A DNA stretch of 64,000 bases from NCBI GenBank assembly GCA_963682175.1, contig OY821781.1, positions 40,809,254 through 40,873,253 on the forward strand, in the 5' to 3' direction. The notes beneath the pieces are model-generated. The model did no database searches, was not told the DNA's origin, and worked only from the letters and a program-made list of their open reading frames with translations. The DNA comes from Triglochin maritima. Lineage: Eukaryota; Streptophyta; Magnoliopsida; Alismatales; Juncaginaceae. Each line of letters starts with the position of its first letter. The stretch's first letter is position 1. A program made the position numbers and the translations under genes. Positions 1 to 10,789 of this stretch are shown piece by piece.

Positions 1-702
1 AAACACTACCTAATGAACTAATTAGTAAGATTTACTTAGAAATTAACTCAACATGGTAATGTCCAGTTCTTTCTTAACTAAAATCCAAGAGCCTTAATAA
101 TAAAGATCTCAGTACACAACCCTAAGCAGAAAATCACACTATCCACTAATTATTATTTATTTCAAAAAAAAGCAGAAAACTCCAACCCAAGTTCAGAAAA
201 GCCCCATCCCACTTTTAAGCAACTTTCACCAAAAGAAGAACCCTAAGAACCCAAAAAAACCAGATTTGCCTTTTTTTTTTTTTTAAAAGAAAACCAACCC
301 AAGTTCGAAAACGCCCCAAAGATCCCACCTTTAAGCGCTTTTGACCCAATCCAAAACCCTAACTTCCCCCTAAAACCCCAAATTCCGAACCAAAACCGGA
401 ATTTCACCACAGAAAACGCCGAAAGATCGAAACTTTCGGGGTTTGGGAGCGATATGAGAGCTTAAATCGAGTGGAAAACGGAAATTGGGGGCAATGCGGG
501 GGAGGACAGGAAAAGGGGGCCGAAAACCCTAGATTGGGGACGGGAGAGGGTGAGAGGGGTGTCGAAAGAGAGGATTCGGAGAGCGGAATTGAGAGAGAGG
601 GGAGATCGGAGAGGGAAATCGAGTTAGAAATGGAGATCCCGAAGAGAGATAGAGAGAGAAGGTGGAAGGAGAGAAGAAGAAGATGTGAGGAGTTTGAAGG
701 AA
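1..702 (-). other. 5' leader or first intron of a minus-strand gene off the left edge
   Basis: No coding exon can be supported. Read on the minus strand, 700-420 is rich in CT tracts and TCTCTC runs and is followed by several copies of the plant 5'-leader phrase AGGGTTTT, then by T-rich DNA that looks like an intron (about 300 to 1). This composition matches the start of a plant transcription unit running leftward out of the window. Open frames here are low-complexity Arg/Glu or Ser/Pro strings and are not genes. The hAT-like insertion at 711 lies directly upstream, in its likely promoter. Confidence 0.4.
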
Positions 703-710
703 GTAGACTG

Positions 711-1500
711 CAGGGCTGAGTAGAATTTTACTCCCAACCCGCTCTATACCGTCCCGTTTAATGCGGGTTGCGGGCAAAAAAATTGTTACCCGTCAACCTG
801 TCACCTGCTTAACCCGCATAATAAGCAGGGCAGGTTGCGATTTTCTCGCAACAAGTCCCGCATAACCCACAACCCGCATAAGCCGTATATTTTGTTTGAT
901 TTTTTGTATTTTGTTTTGATTTTGTTTGTATTTAGCTTTGATTTTTTTGTATATAACTTTAAAAACATACATCGATTGATTTTTTCCTTTATTTTTGTAG
1001 GTTTTGATTAAAATAGATAAGGTTAAAGAAAATAAATTTATTTTTGTATTTAACTTTAATAAAAAAGATTAAACCCGCCAACCCGCCCCGCATGGCTTAG
1101 TCCATCCTTACGCGTAGGGGTGAGCAAAATTCGGTCCGGTCCGAATTTTTTCGGTCCGGTCTTTGGTCCACAAAATTTTGGAAATTCGGTCTTCGGTCCG
1201 GACCGGACCGAAAATTTAAGGGGAAAATCCGGGTTTTGGACCCACCCGGACCGGACCGGACCGAACCTATTCGGTCCGGTCTTTGGTCCGGACTTCCCGA
1301 AAATTCGGGTTTCGGTCCGGTTCGGTCCGGTCCGGTCCGGTTCGGTCCGGTCCGGTCCGGTTCTGGACCGAAGCTCACCCCTACTTACGCGGGGTGGGTA
1401 GCGGGTTTTTTTTTTTTGACCCTGCCTCGTCCCGCCTACCTGCTTAACTTTGGCTGGGCAGGTAGCGGTGGGGCGAAAATCCGCCCCACTTACAGCTCTA
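711..1500. mobile_element. Non-autonomous hAT-like element (outer element of a nest)
   Basis: The element starts CAGGGCTGAG and ends ACAGCTCTA, giving short imperfect terminal inverted repeats. It is flanked by a perfect 8-bp direct repeat, GTAGACTG, at 703-710 and 1501-1508. An 8-bp duplication with short A/G-rich termini is the mark of the hAT superfamily. The interior is full of AACCCGC/GCGGGTT motifs, TA-rich filler and a second transposon (1115-1383). There is no transposase. It sits upstream of the minus-strand gene at the left edge. Confidence 0.75.
1115..1383. mobile_element. hAT MITE made of GGTCCG repeats, nested in the outer element
   Basis: Perfect 11-bp terminal inverted repeats (TAGGGGTGAGC at 1115-1125 and its complement at 1373-1383) are flanked by a perfect 8-bp target duplication CTTACGCG (1107-1114 and 1384-1391). 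The interior is almost entirely tandem and inverted CGGTCC/GGACCG units, so it can fold on itself and gives long spurious Gly-Pro-rich open frames on both strands. It has no transposase and so would need one in trans. Its place inside 711-1500 gives the order of insertion. Confidence 0.85.
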
Positions 1501-1544
1501 GTAGACTGACTTCTACGGGGTTTTTTTCGGTTGTTAATAGTCGT

Positions 1545-1999
1545 AAACTACTTAAATCGTCTCAACGAATTACCATTTTGTCATTTTCTCGTGTCTACTC
1601 ATATATCACGACATTTCACCATCCTATCATCCATCTCTATTGATCTTCCTCGTATAATCATAAAAAATAATGTTTCAGATGTCAATAATGAGCAACAGAC
1701 GTCCCGGTGTACTCGAATCATGTCCAATTTCTTTTTAATAATAAAAACATTAAAAAATTAGCGGATGTTTGCCGGAGCCGCCCCCATGGGGGGGGCTTTT
1801 ACCCATACGCCCGACCCGATTTTTTTTACTGGACTTACTTCACCGAATCCATACGCTTTGCTAGACATTTTCGTGGTGTTTGTACTAGGAAAATGAGGAA
1901 AACGTAGGCAGAAACCTTATTTTAAGAGACGAGACGAAATGAGTATTAAATGAATTATGAATGACAAAATAATTATTATTAGGACGATTTAAGTAGTTT
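1545..1999. mobile_element. MITE-like element related to the inverted repeat at 33.6 kb
   Basis: The termini AAACTACTTAAATCGTC (1545 onward) and its complement ending at 1999 are inverted repeats, extended inward by a shared block around ATTTTGTCATT. No clear target duplication was found. Inside is a G/C-rich hairpin (GCCCCCATGGGGGGGGC, about 1779-1796). Read on the minus strand, 1990-1760 matches 33660-33890 in order: CATTTTGTCATTCAT, CGTCTCGTCTCTTA, AAAATGTCT, an A-run then ATCGGGT, and the C/G hairpin. These are two members of one family. Confidence 0.5.
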
Positions 2000-2061
2000 T
2001 CCGATAATGAATAGTAGTTCCTTTTTCTTTTTTTTTTTTTTTTTTTTGACTTGGGACTTAC

Positions 2062-2380
2062 TCAACCCGCCCCCACATAAGACGAGTAGATATATAATTT
2101 GTAGAAGGACGTTGTGTGTGGAAATTAAAGTTAGAATTGAATTCTGAACTGGAGCGAGCTTATTGAGGTTGGGTCTTGTCTTTCGTCTATCAATTTTGTG
2201 ATACACACATTTCACTTTTGAACTTACTTAACTTGTCCTCACAACAATTGTATCGAGAATATTTACGTGTGTAAAGTTAGAATTGAATTTTTGAACTGGA
2301 GTGGACTGATTGGGGTTGGGTTCGATCTTTTGATTTTTCGGAAACACACATTTCACTTGAGTTACGAGGACGAGTAGAGT
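2062..2380. repeat. Two diverged direct copies, period about 146 bp
   Basis: The block TTAGAATTGAATT, then TTGAACTGGAG or a close variant, then GAGGTTGGGT or GGGGTTGGGT, then ACACACATTTCACTT occurs twice, starting near 2131 and 2277. The copies differ by many substitutions and small indels. No gene is seen here. Confidence 0.5.
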
Positions 2381-2399
2381 TTACAATACAAACCATAGA

Positions 2400-5152
2400 T
2401 TCAAGAATACAATTGATGATTAGCGATGATGGTTAGAGGATTCGAATATGAGTAGGAGGGAGTTTATGAATTAAGAATAACATCTCCACTTCCATCTTGA
2501 ACTCTCCATGAGATCCATGGTGGTATTATTTATATAACTTCTAAATCTCCAAATACGTGTAAAAATTTCAATTGTCCAATCCTCAACTTGCATACTTTTC
2601 GAGTCAAATTTAGGATGAAATTTAACCCTTGAGGGTTTCGTTTTTTTTTTATTATAAAATTTGTATGAAACTGAAATAATTAATCAAACATTCTACGTTT
2701 GTTCAAAATCAGTCAAACATACTCATGAAGTCCATAGATGTCACACAAAATTAAGGATGAAATCGCAAATATAAGAAAAGGGAGGGACCGGATTGCAAAC
2801 ATGGTGGTAGGTTATGTATTGGGGGATAAGATTAGGAAGAGGCCTTTATTTGCAAGTCGAGGAAGGGTTTGGGTTTTGCGCTCAAACAACAAACCCTTCG
2901 TCTTTTTTAGGCCGATTTTCGTAATTTTTTTCAGGTAATTTCTTCCCCCTTTCCGCCCTTAACCCCCCCAAAGACCCCAAAACCCTAGATTTCTAGAGTT
3001 CGTCCCGATTGACGATCCTTTTGCCTCTCAAATCCGTCGATTTCGTGGTTTTTTGTTGTTTTCTGCCTTCCTCGTTCGAATGTGAGGCGAAAGATTGGAT
3101 TTTTACCTGAAATTCGAGTTAAAAATTGGATTTTTAAGACGGAAGGAGGGGGTTTTAGGTGGAATATGTTGTGTTTCTGAAATGTATGGCCAAGTTCGAA
3201 GGTTTTGTTGATTTTTTATCTGAAATTCGACGTGAAGATTGGATTTTTCGGACGAGCGGAGACAGTTTTAGGTGGAATCTGTTGTGTTTGGGAAGGCTAA
3301 GTTTGAAGGTTTTGATGAATTTTTACCTGAAAGTTGACGTAAAAATTGGATTTTTTTGGACGAAAGGAGAGAGTTTTAGGTGGAATCTGTTGTGTTGGGA
3401 ATTAATTATGTCTAAATTTGAAGGTTTTGTTGGATTTTGACACCATTGTGTGATGTGATTGTGCTGTTTTGGGCTGAATCAGCCTTCTCCATGCCTGACG
3501 GAAGCTTCAAAAACTCTGTAAATTTTCAATTTGACTCAAAACACTAAGAATCTAGATTTGAGTGTCATTATTAGTTTTGGTGTAAAAATGGTAATTTGGC
3601 GATTTATGATTACTTACTTGCCTTCTTATTCAATGTGGGCAGGAAGGTCGCTGACTTAAAGACCTTGACAGGAGAGGTTATTTTGTGGAATTTATTGTGT
3701 AGGGAAAATTGTAAGGTTTTGTTGAAGTTGTTACTCTATTGTATGTAGTGGTAATGTTGTTTAGGCTAATTCTTACCTTTCGTTCTTCCCACAACCTTTG
3801 GAAGTTGCCATCTTTTTCCATTTCGAAATGAATCCGTGAATTAGAAATTCCCAAGGTTTGATTTCAGTTTGGACTTGCTTTCCTGTTCTAATGTAGGAGC
3901 AAAAATCACTTTTTAGATGAAGTTGGACAAAAAAGCCTAACCTTTTTAGAGAAAATTGTGGCCAAGTTAAAAGGTTTTGTAAGAGTTTTCTCTCTGTTGT
4001 GCGTTATCTTAGGTGGAATGTTGTGAATATTCGGGTAAATCTTCTTTCTTATTCTCCCTTCTTCACCCTAACTTGAAAGTTGCCCTTCATTTCTATTTCA
4101 TAAATGTTCCAAAAGCCTAGAACTCTCTAGGGCTGAAGGGGGATTTGTAAGTTTATGTGTAAGAAGACCCGTTGATTCAGTGATTTAAGTTTGTTTTCTT
4201 GCTTTCTTGTGGATTGGTATCGGATATTCAATTTTGAGGATAGATAGTTTACATATTTTGGTTTTTCTACCGTGTAATAACCCAAGGGGTACAGTATTTT
4301 TTGGAACTACAAAGTGGAGTGCATATATTGAACTGCTTTATAAGTGATCTGACAAATAGATACTTATGGCTACTATAATAATATTAAATCGTGATTTTTT
4401 GTGACGTAGTGACCTCTCGATAAACCTTCCACTTTTTTTAGATGAAAATATTCTTTCAAGATTATTTTGGTAAGAAAATCAAGCTTTATCCTACGATTCC
4501 GTTACTTGTGATGAGCTTAGATTTATGTGTTTCCCCCCTCGATAGGCATATTTATTGTCGTATACTCATATAACAGAAATAAACACATGGTTAGAATACA
4601 TATCAAAGTACAATTCCTTAACAGCTGAAAGTGCTGATATCTTTGACTGCATTAATGGACCAATGCTATCTCTGATGATCTTTATTTTGATGTCGCATTA
4701 GTAGAAAAACCATCTTGCCTTGTCCTTGAGTGTAAGAAATCCAAACACACCATGTCCTCCATCTACTTGTAAGATAGCATGGTGTACTCCATGCATTCCA
4801 GATAGCGTTCTAGATGGTGATCCCGGTACTGTGAGTAGGCCCCAGTATGGGGTTTACAGTGCTTGATCTACTTCACTTTGAAAGAACAAAACTTACAAGG
4901 TAAAAACCCAATTACTGTAATATTTGCTGCAAAAAGTTATACTGTATTCAATTCTGCAATCAAATTTAAATGCTTGTTAGTGGTCAAATTGCCTATCTTT
5001 TTGCGATTGAAGTAGTTTTCGAGAGAGAAAAGGATACTTTATACTGTTCTGAAGAAAGTTCATTTTGTAACTTTGTTATGGACTTATCATGCCTTTTATG
5101 TTTAATAACCTGCGAAAAGCTCTTGTATTCTACCTCAGATTTACCAAGGACA
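2400..5152 (+). promoter_or_regulatory. Promoter, 5' leader and probable leader intron of the MUSTANG-like gene
   Basis: No coding exon is supported before 5153. A leader-like stretch (CAAACAACAAACCCTTCGTC, near 2883) ends in CAG|GTAATT (donor at 2935), and a good acceptor (TATTCTACCTCAG) ends at 5138, 14 bases before the ATG. A leader intron of about 2.2 kb between them is an inference. Within it, 3090-3440 holds three diverged copies of a block containing TTTTAGGTGGAAT and GGTTTTG. Confidence 0.35.
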
Positions 5153-7822
5153 ATGTCTGGAGGTGGAGGGTGTGTTGTAGCCATCTGCCAATTGGGCGGA
5201 GAATTCGTCACAAGTAGTGATGGATCCTTGTCTTACACTGGTGGAGAAGCTCATGCCATTGACATTGATCGTAATTTCTTATTCGAGAACTTCAAGTCAG
5301 AAATATCTAGTGTTCTTAACACCGACATCAGTAACATGTCCATAAAGTACTTTCTTCCCAACAACAACAGAACTCTTATCACTATTTCTTGTGACAAAGA
5401 TCTGCAACGCATGATTGATTTTTATGAACATTCTGTCAGTGTAGATGTCTACATTGTGAGCAAGACCAACAGGGGGTAAGGACCAATAATACCATGTCTA
5501 CTTTATTTTGGAAGTGTTTTATTTTTTGACACCTTATTCTTGTCCTTGCATGCACTTCAAAAGCCCCATGGTTGATTCAAGAACCTCCTTGGCTGCAACC
5601 GCAATGCGTAACAACACTGGAAGGCCAAAGAGAGGTGGCAGGTAATCTCTAGTCTCTAGTCTACTTTCTACTATTATGTTTTCTTCCCTTCAGAATCCCA
5701 AATGTGACTTTTGCTGATGTAAAAAGCTCGATCAACATTGCAAATTTAGGACGGCAAAGAATCGCATTCCCGCAACTAATGCAGATGGTGGACATGTTAA
5801 TATGCTTGGTGTAAATCCTCAACAACCCCTTCTAGATTCTCCTGAAAATGCTGCATTGAGGTACTTGTTTGTGTTTGACTTAAGTGATAATCTCTATTTG
5901 TTTTTTGAGTTCATCATCCTTATCCTACATTATGAACAAAATTTAAGGTTGCTTGTAAATTTTTTAATTGTTTGTCTTGCAATATGTACAGACACATGAA
6001 CTGATTTGAATTAAAATTTTGCAGAGAAGATTGGACTTTACCAGCTGATATGATTGTTGGGGGAACTGGTTCTATTGTCCCAACAGATGAATTTCTTAAT
6101 TATGAACCAACATCTAGTAACGACATCATAACAGGTGTTGGCCAGGAATTTGATAATGTCAAGGATTTTCGGGATAAGTTGTGTGAGTATGCTATTTGCA
6201 AAAACTTTGCGTATAGGTTCGTCAAGAATGAAACTGCACGTGTCACAGCGAAATGTACTGATGAAAACTGCCCGTGGAGGGTACATGCATCTCAGACAAC
6301 TCGAAAGAAAAAGATTGTGATTAAAAAAATAATTGATGTACATACATGTGGAGGGGGGACTTCTAACGGTGGTCAAAGACGGGTAACTAAGAAATGGTTG
6401 GTGAATATAATAAAGAAGAAGTTACGCGATAGTCCGGAGTGCAAACCCAAGGAAATATCGGAGGAGGTTTTCCGAGATTATGGGGTTAATGTTAGTTATT
6501 TTCAAGTTTGGCATGCAAAGACTGAAGCGGAAAAGGAGCTTTTCAACATGCACGTCGAGGCTTGTAAGCAACTGCCTTGGTTTTGCGAAAGGTTGCTGGA
6601 GTCAAACCCTGGAAGTCAAGTTACACTAGCGACATCTGCTGATTCAAGATTTCGTCTATTTTTATCTTTCCGTGCCTCTCTTCAAGGATTTGAGCATGGA
6701 TGCCGCCCGCTTATTTTGCTCGATACCATCCCCTTACAGAAAAACAATCAACTGAAATTATTGGCTGCAGCTGCGGTTGATGGAGATGGTGGTATCTTCC
6801 CAGTAGCTTTTGGTGCGGTCGAGGCAGAGAATTACGAAAGTTGGTGGTGGTTGTTGGATCAGCTGAAACTTGCACTCACAGTATCTTGCCCGATAACCTT
6901 TGTTTCAAACAGAGGGAACGGTTTGGACCAAGTTGTGCCTCAGATTTTTCCAGACAGTCATCATGGCTACTGCCTACTTGATATTGTGGAGGACTTCAGG
7001 ACCGAGTTGAAAAAGGGCACATGGTCAGAAAAAGAGGAGGATGCAATGGTTAACGATTTAGAGTCCGCTGCCCTTGCATGTACCTCTGAAGAATTTAGTG
7101 CCCACATAGAAAGCATCAGAAAGGTCTCGGATGCTGCTGCAAACTGGGTTATGTCTACTAAGCCGGAACACTGGTCAAATGCCCTTTTTACGGGATCAAG
7201 ATATAACCAGTTCTCCGCAGACATTGCAGAGTTCAGCGACTGGATTTCAGTGAGACAGGAATCATCAGTCGTGCTTATGATCTACATAATATGTTGCAAA
7301 TTGATGGAGCTCATCAATAGAAGACGAGAAACTTCGAGTGCGTGGGATACAACTCTGACTCCATCTGTGGAGCAGAAGCTAAAGAAAGATTTACTCCCAG
7401 CCCAGAAATTTGAGGTGCTTTGCTCTTCTGACACCGTATTTGAGGTTCGTGGTGCCACTGTCAATGTTGTCAACATAAGAACCTGGGATTGCACTTGCCG
7501 GATGTGGCAGCTTAGCGGGCTTCCTTGCTCTCACGGGCTTGCAGTGCTTGACCACCTCGCCAAACCTTTCCATGAGTACTGTTCCCGGTACTTCACGACC
7601 GAGTGCTACCGCACGACGTACTCGGAATCAGTGAACCAAATAACAGGTGTGGAGAAAATAAGCCCAGTCATTCGAGCCAACTTGTACACCCCTCCGACCC
7701 GCCAGGGCAAATGGCCTCGACGAAACCAGGATGGCAGGAGGAAGAGAGATGCGAGGGAGCTCCATTGCAGCAGGTGCAAAGAAGTGGGACACAACAAAGC
7801 AACCTGTGAAGCACTTGTGTAG
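5153..7822 (+). CDS. MUSTANG-type domesticated Mutator transposase (PB1, MuDR, MULE, SWIM)
   Basis: Exons 5153-5475, 5564-5641, 5750-5860 and 6025-7822 join in frame to 769 aa. Domains in order: PB1 (about residues 5-105, with the acidic stretch ISCDKDLQRMIDFY), MuDR-type DNA-binding zinc domain (about 209-290, C..C..H.C), MULE transposase core (about 380-475), SWIM zinc finger (CTCRMWQLSGLPCSHGL, about 659-675) and a C-terminal CCHC knuckle (CSRCKEVGHNKATC). PB1 joined to a MULE transposase marks the MUSTANG-B group, host genes derived from Mutator transposases; FAR1/FHY3 relatives lack PB1. The frame is open throughout and no terminal inverted repeats were noticed nearby, as expected for a domesticated gene. 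A likely nuclear DNA-binding regulator. The ATG at 5153 follows a good acceptor; an upstream in-frame ATG at 4970 lies in presumed intron. FAR1-like is the alternative name. Confidence 0.85.
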
Positions 7823-8420
7823 ATACCGTCTGATGTTTCAGTTAATGTTATTTGGCACTCTTATTCGCATTCCTTTTTGCAGCTTGGATATGTGGATTCG
7901 GATCCTGTTGTTTAACAGACTAATTATGCTGTGGATGAAGTAATTTCTGCTTCTTGGTGTTATTAATTATTATCACTTCTGTAGTTTGTATTAGCTGAAT
8001 AGTAGGACTTGGGTGGTTGTTTTGGTGGTGGTATCTGATTACGTATTAGATGTGTCAGCTTCTTATGTTTAATAATTATGTGTACAAATAGTGACTTTTT
8101 CCCTTTTTTCTAAAAAGAAGGCAAGTAATGTTTTCCACCCTGTTTAACGTCCACTGGTCGCTGAACCATGATCTCATGATATGATAAATTTTATTGAATC
8201 ATGTCCATTTTCACTTTGGTATGGTTATGTACACCCGACCCCTCTCACCTCACTCAGGTTGGAGTTTTTTTTGAGAAATTAGGGTAATGTTGATGTTGAT
8301 GGTGCGACATACTTGTCCCTACATCATCTTCGGTTAAAAGAAAAAAGATGACAAGTGATATTTGATTCTTTCATCGTCAACCCGACATTCCCGTGCCGAG
8401 GACTGAACTCCAAACCAGCA
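7823..8420. other. Intergenic: 3' end of MUSTANG-like gene and PPR promoter
   Basis: AT-rich sequence with no supported gene. The first 250 bases are T-rich and probably 3' untranslated. A microsatellite-like TGATGTTGATGTTGATGG lies at 8287-8302. Confidence 0.4.
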
Positions 8421-8430
8421 ATATATAAAC
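8421..8430 (+). promoter_or_regulatory. TATA-like box of the PPR gene
   Basis: ATATATAAAC lies about 35-45 bases before the ATG at 8466. It supports starting there rather than at the in-frame ATG at 8355, which would be upstream of the TATA. The implied leader is very short. Confidence 0.35.
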
Positions 8431-8465
8431 TTCCAAATTCAAATCCTTTACTAACAAAACATAAA

Positions 8466-10574
8466 ATGAGAAGCAAACTCACCACCACTCTCTTCTCCAA
8501 ATCCAAACCCATCCCAAAACCCAAACCTCCTCTAACTGCCGCCGTCGACTCGCTGGGCAAGTCCCGGTCCTTCGCCGACGCATGGTCTCTTCTCCTCCGC
8601 CACTGCCACCCCATTCCGGCCTCTGCCTTCGCCACCCTCATTCGTCGGTATAACCGCGCAGGTATGCCCCATGCTGCCATCCGTACTTTCCAATTCGCCG
8701 CCTGGAATAGTAACCGATACCAATTGGATGCCCAAAACCTTAATTTGGAGGTTACCCATTACCCAATTCACGGTGCAGACCACCTGTTCGATGAAAAGAT
8801 CGAAACTTTCGGTGGTTTAGATGGCAAAAGCCAACAATTGGGCATCCGAAACCCTAATTTGGAGGTTACCCATTACCAATTGGACATCCCAAACCCTAGT
8901 TTGGATGGTGCAGACCACCCGTTCGATGTAAAGATTGCAACTTTGAGTGGTTTAGATGGCAAACGCCAGAAATTGTCTACACAAAAACAGGATCTGTGCA
9001 TTATACGTTACAAATTTGCCTCCCAAAACCTTCATTTGAATGCTGAGGACAGTCTGCTTTGTGTAAAAAATGGAGCTTTGGACGATTCAGGTTGCCGACA
9101 CCGGCCCTTAGAGATAAAACCCCCAGCTTTGGAACATGTAAATAACACAACTTCTGATAATTCCGAGTGTCAAAACCACAAAGAACGAGTTGATGGTATG
9201 AGATACCCTGATTTGGGTGATTCGGACAATACAGACCAAGTAGTCAACTGTAACAGACTCCCCAGTTTGTGTGATGCGGACCATGTGAACCTTTTGGTGG
9301 ATGGTAAAACACGCTCCCATTTAGGCAATCCAGACGAGCTAACTGATGGTAGTAATCGACACTTCGATTTCGGTGTTTCAGACAATGCAGACCAATTCAT
9401 TGATGTTAATCACTCTGATTTGGTTGATGAAGATGAGCTGTTTGATGTTTTGATTGACTCAATGTGCAAGGAAGGACATACAGAAGTCGCAGAGGACTAC
9501 ATTTCCCAAAAAAAAGATAGTGTAAGTGTAAGATGTTACAACATTCTTCTTAACGGCTGGTTTCGTGCACGGAAACTTCGCAAGGCAGAGAAGGTGTGGA
9601 AGGAGATGCGAAGTAAAGGTGTCCGACCCACATCTGTGACTTATGGCACTTTGATTGAGGGATTATGTCGGTTGGGGAAGGTAAACTGGTCGATAGCATT
9701 GGTCGAGGAGATGAGAAAGGAGGGAATTGAGCCAAATGTTATTACTTGTAATCCTATTGTGGATGCCCTTGCAGAATCGAGGAGATTCAAGGAGGCATTG
9801 GGTGTTGTTGAGAAGTTTCCACTTTATGGTATATCGCCCAATGTGTCCACTTATAATTCATTAATAAAGGGGTTCTGTAAAAATGGGGATCCCATGGGAG
9901 CAAGCAATGTGCTTAAGGTAATGATCGGGAGAGGGATTCTACCCATAGCGACTACTTATAATTATTTCTTCAGGTTTTTTGCAAAATCTGGGAAGTTGGA
10001 CGAGGGATTGAATCTTTATGATAAAATGATCCAATCTGGGTATGACCCGGATCGTTTGACTTACCATCTTCTTATCAAAATGTCATGCGAGGAGGGGAAG
10101 TTGGATACAGCGGTGAAGTTGATTAGAGAGATGAACAAGAGGGGATTTGAATCGGATTTGGCGACCTATACAATGCTTGTACACATGCTTTGCCAAATAA
10201 ATAAATGGGAAGAGGCTTGTGTTGAGTTTGAGAATATGATCGAAAAGGGAATTGTCCCTCAGTATCTTACGTACCGTCGGCTTGTGAAAAACTTGAAGAG
10301 ATTGGGAATGATAGAGAAAGCCAGGAAGCTATCAGGTTTGATGAGACCTCTCGTGCGTTCGACAAAGTTGCCAGCAACTTATAAAGACGGGGAAGAAGAG
10401 AAATCTTTGGAGGTGAGGATGTCCATTGTCAAGAAAGCTAAAGTTATGTCAGTTGTTCTGAAGGAAGCTAGGGAGCGAAACAAACTCTCTGAGCTAAAGA
10501 GATCTGCAGAGATTATAGTAGGAAAGGCTAATAAGTTGATTGCTGAAATCAGAAGAAATACAAATTCCGAGTGA
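8466..10574 (+). CDS. P-class pentatricopeptide repeat protein, SOAR1/At5g11310-like, with a large insertion
   Basis: One intronless frame of 702 aa. The N-terminus is basic and Ser/Thr/Pro-rich, suggesting organelle targeting. Residues about 25-75 (AWSLLLRHCHP, FATLIRRYNRAGM) are the first PPR-like hairpin. Residues about 77-320 are not PPR but an Asp/Asn-rich, internally repeated stretch. From about 322 (DELFDVLIDSMCKEGH) the protein is PPR, with eight consecutive 35-aa motifs from about 355 to 640 (for example VTYGTLIEGLCRLGKV, TYNSLIKGFCKNGD), then a charged C-terminal tail. No E or DYW editing domain is seen. Order and wording of the repeats match Arabidopsis At5g11310 (SOAR1, linked to abscisic acid signalling); orthology is my judgement from memory. 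PPR proteins bind single-stranded RNA, usually in organelles. The insertion is what sets this copy apart. Confidence 0.8.
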   Translation: MRSKLTTTLFSKSKPIPKPKPPLTAAVDSLGKSRSFADAWSLLLRHCHPIPASAFATLIRRYNRAGMPHAAIRTFQFAAWNSNRYQLDAQNLNLEVTHYPIHGADHLFDEKIETFGGLDGKSQQLGIRNPNLEVTHYQLDIPNPSLDGADHPFDVKIATLSGLDGKRQKLSTQKQDLCIIRYKFASQNLHLNAEDSLLCVKNGALDDSGCRHRPLEIKPPALEHVNNTTSDNSECQNHKERVDGMRYPDLGDSDNTDQVVNCNRLPSLCDADHVNLLVDGKTRSHLGNPDELTDGSNRHFDFGVSDNADQFIDVNHSDLVDEDELFDVLIDSMCKEGHTEVAEDYISQKKDSVSVRCYNILLNGWFRARKLRKAEKVWKEMRSKGVRPTSVTYGTLIEGLCRLGKVNWSIALVEEMRKEGIEPNVITCNPIVDALAESRRFKEALGVVEKFPLYGISPNVSTYNSLIKGFCKNGDPMGASNVLKVMIGRGILPIATTYNYFFRFFAKSGKLDEGLNLYDKMIQSGYDPDRLTYHLLIKMSCEEGKLDTAVKLIREMNKRGFESDLATYTMLVHMLCQINKWEEACVEFENMIEKGIVPQYLTYRRLVKNLKRLGMIEKARKLSGLMRPLVRSTKLPATYKDGEEEKSLEVRMSIVKKAKVMSVVLKEARERNKLSELKRSAEIIVGKANKLIAEIRRNTNSE
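8719..8967 (+). repeat. Tandem repeat inside the PPR coding sequence
   Basis: Two copies of roughly 110-130 bases, each running from CAATTGG through AATTTGGAGGTTACCCATTA, GGTGCAGACCACC and GGTTTAGATGGCAAA. Copies start near 8719 and 8834; further diverged echoes (GCAGACCA, TTTGGATG/TTTGGGTG) continue to about 9420. The repeats keep the reading frame and encode LDAQNLNLEVTHY and GADHLFD-like units. Confidence 0.7.
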
Positions 10575-10733
10575 GTCTGATTTGGCTTTTTCGGAGATTA
10601 GTATTTTCAAAGTGGAGTATAGAACATGCGAGAGTTCAGCTACAAATGCTGCAGCTGCCCCATACTGCCATCGTGATTATGAACTCGGAGGCGCTTAAGT
10701 CTTCTCATTGTTGGGTGATGCAAATAAATATAA

Positions 10734-10789
10734 CAAATAAATATAACAAATAGTAATGTGTTGCCATTACTATTTGTTATATTTATTTG
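10734..10789. repeat. 25-bp perfect inverted repeat (stem-loop) after the PPR gene
   Basis: The arms are AT-rich (ATAAATATAACAAATAGTAATG region at 10734-10758; its complement at 10765-10789) around the 6-base loop TGTTGC. The left arm is preceded by one extra tandem copy of AAATATAACAAAT. It starts about 160 bases after the PPR stop and may lie in the 3' untranslated region. Confidence 0.75.

Noticed and set aside
1097..1401. Long Gly/Pro-rich open frames on both strands
   Set aside because: They are translations of the CGGTCC/GGACCG repeat inside the nested MITE; no start context, no domain, and both strands are equally open.
4970..5152. In-frame ATG at 4970 as the start of the MUSTANG-like protein
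   Set aside because: A good splice acceptor ends at 5138 and the PB1 domain begins right after the ATG at 5153; the upstream codons resemble nothing in the family.
8355..8465. Upstream ATG at 8355 for the PPR gene
   Set aside because: The TATA-like box lies after it, and the extra 37 residues have no targeting-peptide or PPR character.
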